Shown here: piece after piece, positions 1-9,578 of the stretch
Numbering within the stretch: position 1 is the stretch's first letter
How the letters are laid out: each line of letters opens with the position of its first letter
Notes under the pieces: generated by a model
What the model saw: only the letters and a program-made list of their open reading frames with translations
Databases searched by the model: none
What the model was told of the DNA's origin: nothing
Translations under genes and position numbers: made by a program
NCBI RefSeq assembly: GCF_009708035.1
Contig: NZ_WMBQ01000001.1
Location: forward strand, 2,299,501-2,363,500
From: Hyphomicrobium album
Lineage (GTDB): Bacteria; Pseudomonadota; Alphaproteobacteria; Rhizobiales; Hyphomicrobiaceae
Direction of reading: 5' to 3'
DNA length: 64,000 bases

Positions 1-152
1 AGTTGGGTGCAGGCTTGGATCGCTGCTTCGGCGTCCGTCGTATCCGCGCAGGCCTTGTCCTGGCGGCTCACTTGGCTGTGCGCAGGCGACACCGCGGTCC
101 ATCCGACAAGGACGACCAGAACGATGGTCAACGGCGCATGCTTCCGTCTCAT
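1..152 (-). CDS. Secreted protein, N-terminal fragment (possible TPR-type protein)
   Basis: An open frame on the minus strand starts with ATG at 152 and runs off the left edge, giving about 50 residues. It begins with a clear signal peptide: basic start MRRKHAP, then a hydrophobic core (LTIVLVVLVGW) and an AHS/Q-like cleavage site. The mature part has a Cys-rich stretch with AEAAIQACTQL, a pattern I associate with the first repeat of periplasmic Sel1/TPR-type proteins in Rhizobiales. That family assignment is an inference from a very short piece. It is divergent from the FecR-domain gene, sharing a spacer of about 150 bases. Confidence 0.55.
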   Translation of the reverse strand, partial: MRRKHAPLTIVLVVLVGWTAVSPAHSQVSRQDKACADTTDAEAAIQACTQ

Positions 153-303
153 CGGTCGCATCTTAGCTGACCCGCGGCGCCAATGCCTAATGGCTCGCCC
201 CACCGTAGTAATTTACCGTTGGCCATTGTTCAGAACCCGGCGATTGGATTCAGATCGCGTAGAGGCCTATTGTCGGTCCGCGTCCTTCCATTTGTGCATT
301 GCC

Positions 304-1203
304 ATGTCATTCAAGCAATTGATCTTCTGCGTTTGCCTCGGCGCTTCCGCGGGTATCGCCCATGCCGATCCCGGCGACGCGATCGGCTCGACCGTGGCCA
401 TCGTCAATAGCGTGACCGGCGCCTTCCGGCAGGACGTGCGCACGCTCGCGACCGGCGACGATGTCGTGCAGGAAGAGGTAATCGCCGCCGGCACGGACTC
501 CATCGCCGAGATCATGCTGCGCGATCAGACGAAGCTCGCCCTCGGTCCCGGGTCTCGGCTGACACTCGACCGCTTCGTCTACAATCCCGACCGGCCGAAC
601 GGCGCCATCGTCCTCAACCTCATCAAGGGTGGCTTCCGCTTCATCACCGGCGTCGCCGCCAAGCCGTTCTACTCGATCCGCACGCCCGTGGCGGCGATCA
701 CCGTGCGCGGCACGATCTTCGACATCTACGTCGAGGAAGGCGGTCCGGTATGGCTGCTCCTGCACGAAGGATCGATCCGCGCCTGCAACGAGCGAGGCGA
801 GTGCCGGTCGCTCGATGATCCTTGCCGCCTGCTGCGCATCGGCGCCGGCGGCGAGTTGCAGGACCCTGGAACCTGGAACGCATTGCCCGCCGCTCGCGAC
901 GTGAATTTCGAGCGCGCATTTCCGTTTGTCGTCTCGCCGCCGGGCATCGATCCTACACCCGTCTTCACGCGTGCCGACATCGAGATGGGCCGCTGCCCCG
1001 AGCCGAAGGTCCGCAAGGCGGAGGAGCCCACTCCAAAGGTGAAGAAGGCGGAGAAGCCTCCGCGGCGTCAGGCGCGCAAGGTCCGCAGGACGCGGCAGAC
1101 GTATGCCCGCCGCCGGCCGCCCGCCACATACTCGCCGGGCATCAGCATCGGTATCGGCATCGGGTTCGGCGGCGGCGGCAAAGGTGGCGGCGGCGGCCAC
1201 TAA
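304..1203 (+). CDS. FecR-domain periplasmic protein
   Basis: A 299-residue protein. I start it at ATG 304 because a signal peptide begins exactly there (MSFKQLIFCVCLGASAGIAHA); the longer in-frame extension upstream has no such sense. Residues about 25-190 resemble the FecR domain: an N-terminal beta segment (GSTVAIVNSVTGAF), the AEIMLRDQTKLALGPGSRLTLD stretch, and GGFRFITG followed by IRTPVAAITVRGTIFDI, a classic FecR core. The C-terminal third is Lys/Arg/Pro rich and ends in a Gly-rich tail. Stand-alone periplasmic FecR proteins are common in this group and their role is unknown; no sigma factor or TonB receptor lies next to it. It converges with the metallopeptidase gene 15 bases away. Confidence 0.8.
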   Translation: MSFKQLIFCVCLGASAGIAHADPGDAIGSTVAIVNSVTGAFRQDVRTLATGDDVVQEEVIAAGTDSIAEIMLRDQTKLALGPGSRLTLDRFVYNPDRPNGAIVLNLIKGGFRFITGVAAKPFYSIRTPVAAITVRGTIFDIYVEEGGPVWLLLHEGSIRACNERGECRSLDDPCRLLRIGAGGELQDPGTWNALPAARDVNFERAFPFVVSPPGIDPTPVFTRADIEMGRCPEPKVRKAEEPTPKVKKAEKPPRRQARKVRRTRQTYARRRPPATYSPGISIGIGIGFGGGGKGGGGGH

Positions 1204-1218
1204 GCGCGCGCGGTCTCA

Positions 1219-2262
1219 TCACTGCGACATTGCCTCACGGATCACCCGGTGCACGAATGCCAGCTTCGTCGCCGCAACATCGGGAATGACGAACGGGTAG
1301 AAGTCGGCGTGGCCCATACTGCGGTTGATGTCGTTCAAGGCCAGCGTCAACGGCACCCAGCGCTTGATGAGCGCGTCGAAGCTCTCGCTGCGATAGACAT
1401 CGAATGGACGCAGCCCCCACGCGTTGCCGGAGCTGAACCGCCCCAGCCGCGGCTCGAGGCGATGCACCGCCGCCGTATCGAGCGCATCGATCATGTGCAG
1501 GTAGTGCGCCCAGGTCTCCGCCCAATCCTCCCAAGGATGCGAACTCGCGTAGGCCGACACGTGGCGCAGCGACCAGTCGGCTGGCGGACCCAGCGCGTGG
1601 TGACGCTCGAGCGCGGCAACATAGTCTTCGCGCTCGTCGCCGAACAGCGCCCGAAAGCGATCGATGTTGTTGGTGCCGTCGATAAGCAGCATCCAATAAT
1701 AGTGGCCGCTCTCGTGACGCAGGTGCCCGAGCATCGAGCGATAGGCTTCGGCCATCGCCTGGCGCTGCCGCTCCCGCTCGACAGCGTCGGCCTCCCCGAC
1801 GGCGATGGTGATGACGCCATCGAGATGTCCGGTGAGCGCATCGTTGAGGAAATCGAAGGTCAGCGGCGCCTTGCCGACGACGGCACCGTCGAGCGGCAAG
1901 CCCAGCCGCAGCAGCGAGTAGGCCAAGCGCTTCTTGGCGCGCTCGAAGACACCCCAGGCCAGCACGTTGGCCGGATCGGCGAGATTGGGGATGGTCCGGT
2001 TGAGCTCGCACGCGCTGCAGAACTGCGATTGCGAGTCGGCGCGCACCAGCCAGTTGCACACGCCGTGCACCTCGTTGGCGCAATAACGCAGCCGAACGCC
2101 TGCGCCCTTCTTGTATTCGCGGTAGAGGCCGTCACCGCTCGAAACGAGCGTGCGGATTTCGAGCTTATCGGGACGGAAACCGAGGGCGTGGCCGCACCTG
2201 AGGCACTGCACGTTCTCAAAGTAAACGGTGCTGCCGCACGCACCGCATTTGAACGTCTTCAC
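1219..2262 (-). CDS. Zinc-ribbon putative metallopeptidase
   Basis: A 347-residue protein. The N-terminus carries a zinc ribbon (C6, C9, C20, C23) and a second cysteine set (C61, C69, C82, C85). A HExxH-type motif, HESGH at 183-187, suggests a zinc peptidase of the family annotated as putative zinc-binding metallopeptidase (Peptidase_Mx-like). No signal peptide is visible, so the protein is probably cytosolic. It is divergent from the transglutaminase / ATP-grasp cluster across a 196-base spacer. From memory, homologues often sit beside such clusters, so it may process a ligated peptide product. The substrate is unknown. Confidence 0.75.
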   Translation of the reverse strand: MKTFKCGACGSTVYFENVQCLRCGHALGFRPDKLEIRTLVSSGDGLYREYKKGAGVRLRYCANEVHGVCNWLVRADSQSQFCSACELNRTIPNLADPANVLAWGVFERAKKRLAYSLLRLGLPLDGAVVGKAPLTFDFLNDALTGHLDGVITIAVGEADAVERERQRQAMAEAYRSMLGHLRHESGHYYWMLLIDGTNNIDRFRALFGDEREDYVAALERHHALGPPADWSLRHVSAYASSHPWEDWAETWAHYLHMIDALDTAAVHRLEPRLGRFSSGNAWGLRPFDVYRSESFDALIKRWVPLTLALNDINRSMGHADFYPFVIPDVAATKLAFVHRVIREAMSQ

Positions 2263-2458
2263 CGAAGCCTCGATCCTGCCGTTGCACTCGCGCCGCCACT
2301 AACGCGGCAGCCCTTCGCACGTTCCGTTTGTAATGACTGCCTAATCTTGTTGCAGCGCGCCCACTTGCCAGGCAATGCCCGATCTTCGTGCGCAACGAAA
2401 GATGTTCTATGGTCATCGCGCTGCACTGCACAAGAGCGCTCATTCTGATCGGGTCCTG

Positions 2459-5400
2459 ATGCCTCTCCACGTCGCACTCACGCACCGCACCGCCTATCAC
2501 TACGACCGCGCGATCGGCATGGCCCCGCAGGTGATCCGGCTAAGGCCGGCTCCCCATTGCCGCACGCCCATCCTCAGCTACTCGCTTAACATCGAGCCGA
2601 AGGTCCACTTCCTCAATTGGCAGCAGGATCCGTTCGCCAATTACTGCGCGCGCTTGGTGCTGCCGGAGAAGACCGACAAATTCGTCGTCACCGTCGACCT
2701 CGTCGCCGACATGGCGGTAATCAATCCGTTCGACTTCTTCGTCGAGGAGGGCGCCAAGGAGTGGCCGTTCGCCTACGAGGCCGACCTGAAGGCCGAGCTG
2801 ACGCCATACCTCCAACCGCTGCCGGCCGGGCCGCTGCTCAAGCGGTTTATCGACTCGATCCCCGCCAAGGCCCCCAACACGATCGACTTCCTCACCGACC
2901 TCAACCGCAAAGTCCGCGGCGACGTGAACTATTGCGTGCGTCTCGAGCCCGGCATCCAGACCCCGGAGGAGACGCTCACTAAAGCCTCCGGCTCGTGCCG
3001 CGACTCCGGTTGGCTCTTGGTTCAGATCCTGCGGCACATCGGCTTTGCCGCGCGCTTCGTCTCCGGCTATCTCATCCAGCTCCGCCCCGACGTGAAGCCG
3101 CTCGACGGCCTCGCCGCCGGCGCCGAGGCGGACTTCACCGATCTGCACGCTTGGGCCGAGGTCTACCTTCCCGGCGCCGGTTGGATCGGCCTCGATCCAA
3201 CGTCGGGGCTGCTCGCGGGTGAAGGCCATATCCCGCTCGCCGCCACGCCGCAGCCGTCGAGCGCCGCGCCGATCACAGGTGCGCACGAGCCGGCCGAGGT
3301 GACGTTCGCGTTCGACATGCGCGTCGAGCGCATTCTCGAGTCGCCGCGCGTCACCCTCCCCTACACCGAGGAGACCTGGAAGCAGATCGTCGCTGCTGGC
3401 GACGCCGTCGACGTCCGCCTCGACAGCGCCGACGTGCGCTTGAGCATGGGCGGCGAGCCGACATTCGTATCGATCGACGACATGGACGGCGACGAGTGGA
3501 AGACCGGCGCCGTCGGACCGACCAAGCGCGCGTACGCCGAGGACCTCATCCGCCGTCTGCAGCAGCGCTTCGCGCCGGGCGGCCTGCTGCACTTCGGCCA
3601 AGGCAAGTGGTATCCCGGCGAGCCGCTACCTCGGTGGGCCTTCGCGCTTTATTGGCGTCGCGACCAGGAGCCGCTGTGGAGTGATCCGGCTCTCATCGAC
3701 CGCGAGGACAAGCCGGCGAACGCCGGTATCGGCGACGCGACGAAACTCATGGGCGCGCTGTGCACCCAGCTCGGCCTCCCGGCCGACAGCGGTATCCCTG
3801 CCTATGAGGATCCCGGCTACTACGCACTCGTCGAGCAGAAGCTGCCGCTCAACGTCACGCCGGAAGAGAACAAGTTGCAGGATCCGGTGGAGCGCGCGCG
3901 CATCGTGCGCGTGTTCGAGCAGGGGCTCGACAAGCCGGTCAGCTACGTCCTGCCCGTGCAGGTGTGGCAATCGCCCGATCTCGGGCGCCGCTGGGTGACC
4001 GAGCGATGGGGCACCCGGCGCGGCAAGCTCTTCCTCTCCCCGGGCGATTCCCCCGCCGGTCTGCGGCTGCCGATGAGTTCGCTCGCCGTGCTTCCCGAGG
4101 TGGACTATCCGCACGTGCTGCCGCGCGATCCTTCGAGCGAGATGCCGCCGCTGCCCGAGCGCGATGTGCTCATCCAGCAGCGCAAAGCCATCACCTTGCG
4201 GCCCGCGCCCGTGCCGCCGCCGTCGGGTCCCAGCGAGATCTACGGCTCCGTGCGCACCGCGCTGGCCATCGAGCCGCGCGACGGGCATCTGTGCGTGTTC
4301 TTGCCGCCGCTCGCCGACGCTCTCGACTTCGCGGCGCTCGTTGCCGCCGTGGAGGAGGCCGCATCCGTCAGCAAGCTGCGGGTGCACATCGAAGGCTATT
4401 CGCCCCCCAACGACCCGCGCATCAACGTCATCAAGGTGACGCCCGACCCCGGCGTGATCGAGGTGAACATCCATCCGGCCACGAGCTGGAAGGAAGTCGT
4501 CAACATCACCACCGCGGTCTACGAGGAAGCGCACAAGACACGACTGGGCGCGGACAAATACCTACCCGACGGACGCCACACGGGAACCGGAGGCGGCAAC
4601 CACATCGTCATGGGCGGCATAACGCCGACGGACAGCCCGTTCCTGCGGCGCCCCGACCTGCTCGCCTCGATCATCGCCTACTGGCAGAACCATCCGTCGC
4701 TGTCGTACATGTTCTCCGGCCTGTTCATCGGCCCGACCAGCCAGGCGCCGCGTCTCGACGAAGCGCGCCACGAAGCGCTGTTCGAGATGGACATCGCGCT
4801 GAAGCAGATCCCCGACCCCTCGCAGGGCAGCGTGCCGCCGTGGATCGTCGATCGCATCTTCCGCCACCTGCTTGTCGACGTAACCGGCAACACCCACCGC
4901 GCCGAGATCTGCATCGATAAGCTCTACTCGCCTGACAGCCCGACAGGGCGGCTCGGGCTCATCGAGTTCCGCTCCTTCGAGATGCCGCCGCACGCGCGCA
5001 TGAGCGTCGTGCAGCAGCTCCTGATGCGCGCCTTCATCGCCATGTTCTGGGACCGCCCCTATCGTGCCAAGCTGGTCCGCTGGGGCACGGCGCTGCACGA
5101 CCGCTTCATGCTCCCGCACTATCTGTGGTCCGACTTCACCGAGGTGATCGGCGACCTCAAGGCGGCAGGACTGCCGGTCGAGCTCGACTGGTTCGCGCCG
5201 CACTTCGAATTTCGCTTTCCGCTCATCGGCGAGCTCGAGGCAGCGGGCGTCGCCGTCGAGTTGCGCCAGGCGCTGGAGCCGTGGCACGTGCTCGGCGAGG
5301 AGAATGCCGCCGGCGGCACCGCGCGCTACGTCGACAACTCGCTCGACCGGCTGCAGGTCACGGTGCGCGACAACGCCAACGGGCGCTACGCCGTCACCTG

Positions 5401-5752
5401 CAACAGCCGCGGGCTGCCGCTGGCCAGCACCGGTACATTCGGCGAAAAGGTCGCCGGCGTGCGCTATCGCACCTGGCAGCCAGCCTCGGCCCTGCACCCC
5501 ACGATCCCGCCCCATGTGCCGCTCGTATTCGACGTCATGGACACGTGGACCGCGCGCTCGGTCGGCGGCTGCCGCTATCACTCCGCCCACCCCGGAGGCC
5601 GTAACCTCGATCTGGCGCCCGTAAACGCCTACGAGGCGGAGGGGCGACGCCTCGCCCGTTTCGAGTTGCTGGGGCATACCCCGGGGCGCCCGTTGACGAC
5701 CCCTCCGGCCGTCAATCCCGAATATCCGCTGACCCTCGACCTGCGCACCTGA
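2459..5752 (+). CDS. Transglutaminase-like protein fused to DUF2126
   Basis: A 1097-residue protein starting at ATG 2459 ([17 protein letters not shown]), the standard N-terminus of bacterial transglutaminase-like proteins; an in-frame extension upstream to 2375 lacks any conserved sequence. Residues 1-300 form the transglutaminase N and core domains with a complete catalytic triad: Cys180 in SGSCRDSG, His230 in DLHAWAEV and Asp246 in GLDPTSG. From about residue 380 to the end it is the large DUF2126 domain. It leads a cluster with a circularly permuted ATP-grasp/alpha-E protein and a second transglutaminase-like protein. Comparative genomics by others predicts that such clusters make or break amide bonds in a peptide; the product is not known. 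Activity here is inference. Confidence 0.88.
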   Translation: MPLHVALTHRTAYHYDRAIGMAPQVIRLRPAPHCRTPILSYSLNIEPKVHFLNWQQDPFANYCARLVLPEKTDKFVVTVDLVADMAVINPFDFFVEEGAKEWPFAYEADLKAELTPYLQPLPAGPLLKRFIDSIPAKAPNTIDFLTDLNRKVRGDVNYCVRLEPGIQTPEETLTKASGSCRDSGWLLVQILRHIGFAARFVSGYLIQLRPDVKPLDGLAAGAEADFTDLHAWAEVYLPGAGWIGLDPTSGLLAGEGHIPLAATPQPSSAAPITGAHEPAEVTFAFDMRVERILESPRVTLPYTEETWKQIVAAGDAVDVRLDSADVRLSMGGEPTFVSIDDMDGDEWKTGAVGPTKRAYAEDLIRRLQQRFAPGGLLHFGQGKWYPGEPLPRWAFALYWRRDQEPLWSDPALIDREDKPANAGIGDATKLMGALCTQLGLPADSGIPAYEDPGYYALVEQKLPLNVTPEENKLQDPVERARIVRVFEQGLDKPVSYVLPVQVWQSPDLGRRWVTERWGTRRGKLFLSPGDSPAGLRLPMSSLAVLPEVDYPHVLPRDPSSEMPPLPERDVLIQQRKAITLRPAPVPPPSGPSEIYGSVRTALAIEPRDGHLCVFLPPLADALDFAALVAAVEEAASVSKLRVHIEGYSPPNDPRINVIKVTPDPGVIEVNIHPATSWKEVVNITTAVYEEAHKTRLGADKYLPDGRHTGTGGGNHIVMGGITPTDSPFLRRPDLLASIIAYWQNHPSLSYMFSGLFIGPTSQAPRLDEARHEALFEMDIALKQIPDPSQGSVPPWIVDRIFRHLLVDVTGNTHRAEICIDKLYSPDSPTGRLGLIEFRSFEMPPHARMSVVQQLLMRAFIAMFWDRPYRAKLVRWGTALHDRFMLPHYLWSDFTEVIGDLKAAGLPVELDWFAPHFEFRFPLIGELEAAGVAVELRQALEPWHVLGEENAAGGTARYVDNSLDRLQVTVRDNANGRYAVTCNSRGLPLASTGTFGEKVAGVRYRTWQPASALHPTIPPHVPLVFDVMDTWTARSVGGCRYHSAHPGGRNLDLAPVNAYEAEGRRLARFELLGHTPGRPLTTPPAVNPEYPLTLDLRT

Positions 5753-5790
5753 CCAAGGAAGGGCAATCGCGCCGGCCACAGGGCCCGCCG

Positions 5791-5844
5791 ATAGTGCCGC
5801 CTTGACCCTTGCCGCCGCTGGTGCGGCCAAGGGCGAAGCACTAT
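5791..5844. repeat. Imperfect palindrome, TAGTGC-ended
   Basis: In the 168-base spacer between the two long cluster genes, ATAGTGC (5791-5797) pairs with GCACTAT (5838-5844). A second paired block lies inside (CCCTTG with CAAGGG), so the RNA could fold into an interrupted hairpin. The outer ends resemble two further palindromes at 8471-8546 and 8561-8636. It could be a repeat element or an attenuator; no T-run follows. Confidence 0.5.
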
Positions 5845-5920
5845 TCTTGCCGCCTCATCGTCGAGCCACCGGCCTTAGAATGCGCACTCCGCGGGGCATC
5901 GCCCCCACGACCCCGAAGCC

Positions 5921-8479
5921 ATGACCCTCAAAGCGCGGCTCGCAACCGAGCTCGACCTCGAGTTTATTCAAAACTATGCCCGCGCCGACACCGGCGCCCA
6001 TGACGAGCTCGTCGATGCTGCCGGCAACGTGCGCCCCCATTGGCAGCCGTTTATAGCCGCGCTTTCCGGGCTGTCCCCCATCGAGCAAACCCTGCGCGCC
6101 GGCCGCCTCAACCGGCGGGTGCGCGAGATGGGCATCGCCCACGACATCTTTGCCGACCCGACCTCGCCAGGAAAGCGGTGGGAGGTCGACCTCGTCCCGC
6201 TGATCTTGTCTAGCGGCGAATGGCAGGCGCTGGAGAAAGCCATCGTCCAGCGGGCGCGGCTGCTCAACTGCATTCTGGCGGACGCCTACGGCGAGCAGCG
6301 GCTGCTGCGCGAGGGGCTCATTCCTCCGGCGCTCATCAATTCCGACCTGGCATTCCTCACGCCCTGCCACGGCATCAATCCCGCGGCCGGCTATCTGCAT
6401 TTCTATGCCATCGACCTGGCGCGCGAGGCGGACGGCAGCTGGCGCGTCATCGACAATCACACGGAGACGCCGGCCGGCGTCGGCTATGCGCTCGCCAACC
6501 GCGTCGTGCACACGCACATCGCCGGCGACCTGTTCGAGGCGTCGAACAGCCTGCGCCTTGCTCCGTTCTTCCAGCGAGTGCAGGACGGCCTCACTCTGCT
6601 CACGGGACGCCGCGATCCGCGCATCGCGCTGCTCACGCCCGGCCCGCACCACGACGACTATTTCAGCCACGCCTATCTGGCGCGCTACCTGGGCTACCTA
6701 CTAGTCGAGGGCGGCGACCTGCGTACCGCCGGCGACTACATCTTCTTGAAGACGCTGGAGGGCCTGCAGCGCATCGACCTCATCGTGCGCTGCGTCGACG
6801 GCCGCCAATCCGATCCGCTCGAACTCGACGCCGTGCGCTATGGCGGACCGCCCGGCCTCGTGCAGGCGTGCCGCAAGACGCCGGCGCTGGTGCGCAATGC
6901 GCTCGGCTCGGCGGTGGTGCAGAACCGCGGGCTCGGCGCCTACCTGCCCGACGTCTGCCGCCGCCTGTTCGGCGAGGATCTGATGATCGCCGATGCGCCG
7001 CGCCACTGGCTCGGTGATGCGGCGAACCGCCAGCACGTCATCGCCAATCTCGACCGCATGGTCATTCGTCCGGCGCAAGAAGGCACCGGCCGTCCCGGCG
7101 GCGCCGAGTACGGGCGTCTCGGATCGAGCCTGACCGAGGCGCAGCGGCGCGCCTTGGAGGAGGAGATCGAGCTGCATGGCGAGATGCTGGTCGCCGAGGA
7201 GCGCATCGGCTTCGGCACCACGCCCGCCTTCACCCCGCAGGGTCTCGTGCCGCAACCGTTCGCCGTCCGCCTGTTCGCCGCCGCCACCGCCGACGGCTTC
7301 ACGGTGATGCCCGGCGGCCTCGCCATGACGCTCGTGCCGAACCTCGCCGTGGGGCTCAGCGCCCCGGAAGCCCGCACCCGCGACGTGTGGATCGTCGCCG
7401 ACGGCGAGGTGCCGCCGCACCGCAGCCTATGGCAGCCGACCATCGAGACGGCGCGCGTGCAACGCTCGCAGCGCGTTATCCAGAGCCGCGTCGCCGACGA
7501 CCTGTTCTGGCTCGGCCGCTACGCCGAACGCACCGACTGGATACTGCGCGTGCTGCGCAGCGCGCTGCAGCCGTTGCGCGGCGACAGCGCCCCTTCGCAG
7601 GTGCAAGGCGCCGCGCGGGCGTGCCTCGAAGCACTCGCCATGCGCGACGGCAAGGAGCCGCTCACGCCCAGCGACGGTGACGATGCCGCCGCCGTCGAGC
7701 GCCTGGTGCACCTCCTCATCGGCGCCAAGGACGGCCGCCGCACCCTAGATGGCACACTCGACAAGCTCTACCGCGTCGCCAACCTGACGCGCGACCGCCT
7801 CTCGCTGGAAGCCTACCGCGTACTCAGCCACTTCCGCCCCGGCACCGACTGGCGCCGCGACCTGCTCTCGGCATCACCTGAAACGCTGCTCGATCTGATC
7901 GAGGACGGGCTCGGCTGGCTCGCCGCCTTCAACGGGCTGATGCACGAGAACATGACGCGCAACAAAGGTTGGTCGTTCATGGACATGGGGCGCCGCATCG
8001 AGCGCGCCGGCAACATGAGCGAAGCGATCCTCTGGCTGTTCGGCCGGCCGCTCGAACGCGAGGAGGAGACGGGCCGCCTGTTCTTCCTCCTCGAGGTCGC
8101 CGACAGCTTCATCACCTTCCGCTCCCGCTACCGGCTCGATCCGGTGCTGGCGCTGGTGCTCGACCTGCTGATGCTCGACGAGACGAACCCGCGCAGCCTC
8201 GCCTACCAGCTCGCCAGCATTTCGCAGCACCTGTCGTCGTTGCCACAGTCCAACCAGGGCACGAGCCTCGCGGACGAGCGTCGCATCATCCTCGCCATGC
8301 TGACGTCGATCCGTCTCGCCAACGTCGAAAGCTTCGCCGCGGACGCGTCGCGCGCCGAGCTGCAGAACGCTTTGCGCAACCAGCTGGAGCTGCTGCCGCA
8401 GCTCACCACTGCCATCGAGCGGCACTACTTCAACCTACTCGAGGAACAGCCGCACCGGGTGCATACGCGGCTAGTGTGA
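5921..8479 (+). CDS. Circularly permuted ATP-grasp / alpha-E fusion protein
   Basis: An 852-residue protein. Residues about 30-490 match the circularly permuted ATP-grasp family (older DUF404/DUF407): the GINPAAGYLHFYAIDLARE, HTETPAGVGYALANR and GGLAMTLVPNL regions are typical. From about residue 520 (RVADDLFWLGRYAERTDWILRVLR) to the end it is an alpha-E helical domain (DUF403). The two are separate adjacent genes in many bacteria and fused here. ATP-grasp enzymes of this type are predicted peptide or amide ligases. It lies between two transglutaminase-like genes on the same strand. The last codons fall inside a palindrome that starts at 8471. The domain assignment is firm; substrate and reaction product are unknown. 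Confidence 0.88.
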   Translation: MTLKARLATELDLEFIQNYARADTGAHDELVDAAGNVRPHWQPFIAALSGLSPIEQTLRAGRLNRRVREMGIAHDIFADPTSPGKRWEVDLVPLILSSGEWQALEKAIVQRARLLNCILADAYGEQRLLREGLIPPALINSDLAFLTPCHGINPAAGYLHFYAIDLAREADGSWRVIDNHTETPAGVGYALANRVVHTHIAGDLFEASNSLRLAPFFQRVQDGLTLLTGRRDPRIALLTPGPHHDDYFSHAYLARYLGYLLVEGGDLRTAGDYIFLKTLEGLQRIDLIVRCVDGRQSDPLELDAVRYGGPPGLVQACRKTPALVRNALGSAVVQNRGLGAYLPDVCRRLFGEDLMIADAPRHWLGDAANRQHVIANLDRMVIRPAQEGTGRPGGAEYGRLGSSLTEAQRRALEEEIELHGEMLVAEERIGFGTTPAFTPQGLVPQPFAVRLFAAATADGFTVMPGGLAMTLVPNLAVGLSAPEARTRDVWIVADGEVPPHRSLWQPTIETARVQRSQRVIQSRVADDLFWLGRYAERTDWILRVLRSALQPLRGDSAPSQVQGAARACLEALAMRDGKEPLTPSDGDDAAAVERLVHLLIGAKDGRRTLDGTLDKLYRVANLTRDRLSLEAYRVLSHFRPGTDWRRDLLSASPETLLDLIEDGLGWLAAFNGLMHENMTRNKGWSFMDMGRRIERAGNMSEAILWLFGRPLEREEETGRLFFLLEVADSFITFRSRYRLDPVLALVLDLLMLDETNPRSLAYQLASISQHLSSLPQSNQGTSLADERRIILAMLTSIRLANVESFAADASRAELQNALRNQLELLPQLTTAIERHYFNLLEEQPHRVHTRLV

Positions 8480-8546
8480 TGATCGAGAAATTCGCCATCG
8501 ACAGCGGCAAGGTACCGAGCGAATTTCTCGATCTGAATCACACTAG
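8471..8546. repeat. Palindrome overlapping the stop codon
   Basis: The left arm 8471-8495 (CTAGTGTGAT then GATCGAGAAATTCGC) and right arm 8519-8546 are inverted copies, differing only by three extra bases in the right arm; a 23-base loop separates them. The left arm includes the last two sense codons and TGA of the ATP-grasp gene. A near-perfect 25-bp stem of this kind is far beyond chance. No T-run follows. Confidence 0.75.
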
Positions 8547-8560
8547 CGAGACCATGATTA

Positions 8561-8636
8561 TAGTGCCCCTTAGCATTCCGAAGTTCGCTCTCTCCCCCAG
8601 CAGCGAACTTCGGCGAACTTCGGAATGGGGGCACTA
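8561..8636. repeat. Second palindrome in the same spacer
   Basis: The left arm 8561-8588 (TAGTGCCCC, then ATTCCGAAGTTCGC) is inverted in the right arm 8613-8636, with a few unpaired bases. The 10-base unit GCGAACTTCG is also repeated in tandem at 8603-8622. It follows the previous palindrome after 14 bases and ends just before the next gene, so almost the whole 168-base spacer is made of two hairpins. Confidence 0.7.
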
Positions 8637-8647
8637 GAGCCGAAGCC

Positions 8648-9526
8648 ATGATCTACGACGTCAGCCACCGCACGACCTTCCGCTACTCGACGCCCGTCGC
8701 GCAGAGCCAGCACGTCGTTCACATGTCGCCCCGCGCGGTCGAGCGCCAGCGCATCAAGGGGCACACGCTGCTGATCGAGCCGGCGCCGACGATCCGCACC
8801 GAACGCGAAGACTATTTCGGCAACCGCGTCGTGCTGTTCGACATCGAGCAGGATCATACCGAGCTCATCGTCCAGGCGCGCAGCACCATCGGCGTCACCG
8901 CGCCGAAGAAAGTCGACCGCGCCGCCGCCCCGGCATGGGAAGAGGTCGCCAAGCGAATTGCAAATCCGCGCGCCGGCCTCGATCTGGATGTCGCCCGCTA
9001 CGCGTGCGCCTCGAAGAACACCTATCCGACGCCCGACATCGCCGCCTACGCGGGGCCGTCATTCAAGCCCGGCCGCTCGGTTCTCGAGGCCGCCTGGGAT
9101 CTCGTCGAGCGCATCTACGACGACTTCACGTTCGACCCGACGGCGACCGACGTCTCGACGCCGGTCACGCAGGTGCTGCAGCAGCGCCGCGGGGTCTGCC
9201 AGGATTTCTCCCATCTGGCGCTCGCCTGCCTGCGCGCCATGCGGATCTCGGCGCGCTACGTCAGCGGCTACATCCTCACGCGCCCGCCGCCGGGCGTGAC
9301 GCGGCTTACCGGCGCCGACGCCTCGCACGCCTGGATCTCGGTGTGGTCGCCGGACTTTGGTTGGGTGGATTTCGATCCGACCAACGGCCTCATGCCGCGC
9401 GACGAGCACATCACCATCGCCTACGGCCGCGACTACGACGACGTCAGCCCGATCAGCGGCATCCTCCTGGGCGGCAGCGACCACTCGGTCCACGTCGGCG
9501 TCGACGTCGTCCCGGCGCGCGGCTAG
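8648..9526 (+). CDS. Transglutaminase-like cysteine protease family protein
   Basis: A 292-residue protein with the bacterial transglutaminase N domain (residues 1-80, start MIYDVSHRTTFRYS) and the transglutaminase core. The catalytic triad is intact: Cys184 in RGVCQDFSH, His227 in ASHAWISVW and Asp243 in FDPTNG. It lacks the long DUF2126 tail of the first cluster member. It is the third gene of the cluster; the proteasome-like hydrolase that often accompanies such clusters elsewhere is not in this window. Predicted role: hydrolysis or transfer of amide bonds in the peptide handled by the ATP-grasp enzyme (inference). Confidence 0.87.
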   Translation: MIYDVSHRTTFRYSTPVAQSQHVVHMSPRAVERQRIKGHTLLIEPAPTIRTEREDYFGNRVVLFDIEQDHTELIVQARSTIGVTAPKKVDRAAAPAWEEVAKRIANPRAGLDLDVARYACASKNTYPTPDIAAYAGPSFKPGRSVLEAAWDLVERIYDDFTFDPTATDVSTPVTQVLQQRRGVCQDFSHLALACLRAMRISARYVSGYILTRPPPGVTRLTGADASHAWISVWSPDFGWVDFDPTNGLMPRDEHITIAYGRDYDDVSPISGILLGGSDHSVHVGVDVVPARG

Positions 9527-9578
9527 GCGCACGGTGAATCAAGACGGTAGGGTTTTGTGATCACCCAACGATCCGTCA

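Noticed and set aside
7-303. Upstream extension of the FecR-domain protein
   Set aside because: The signal peptide begins at 304; the extension has no homology and overlaps the promoter region shared with the divergent gene.
9527-9578. Attachment site repeat of the tRNA-Arg 3' end
   Set aside because: I compared the end of the tRNA with this gap and found no direct copy.
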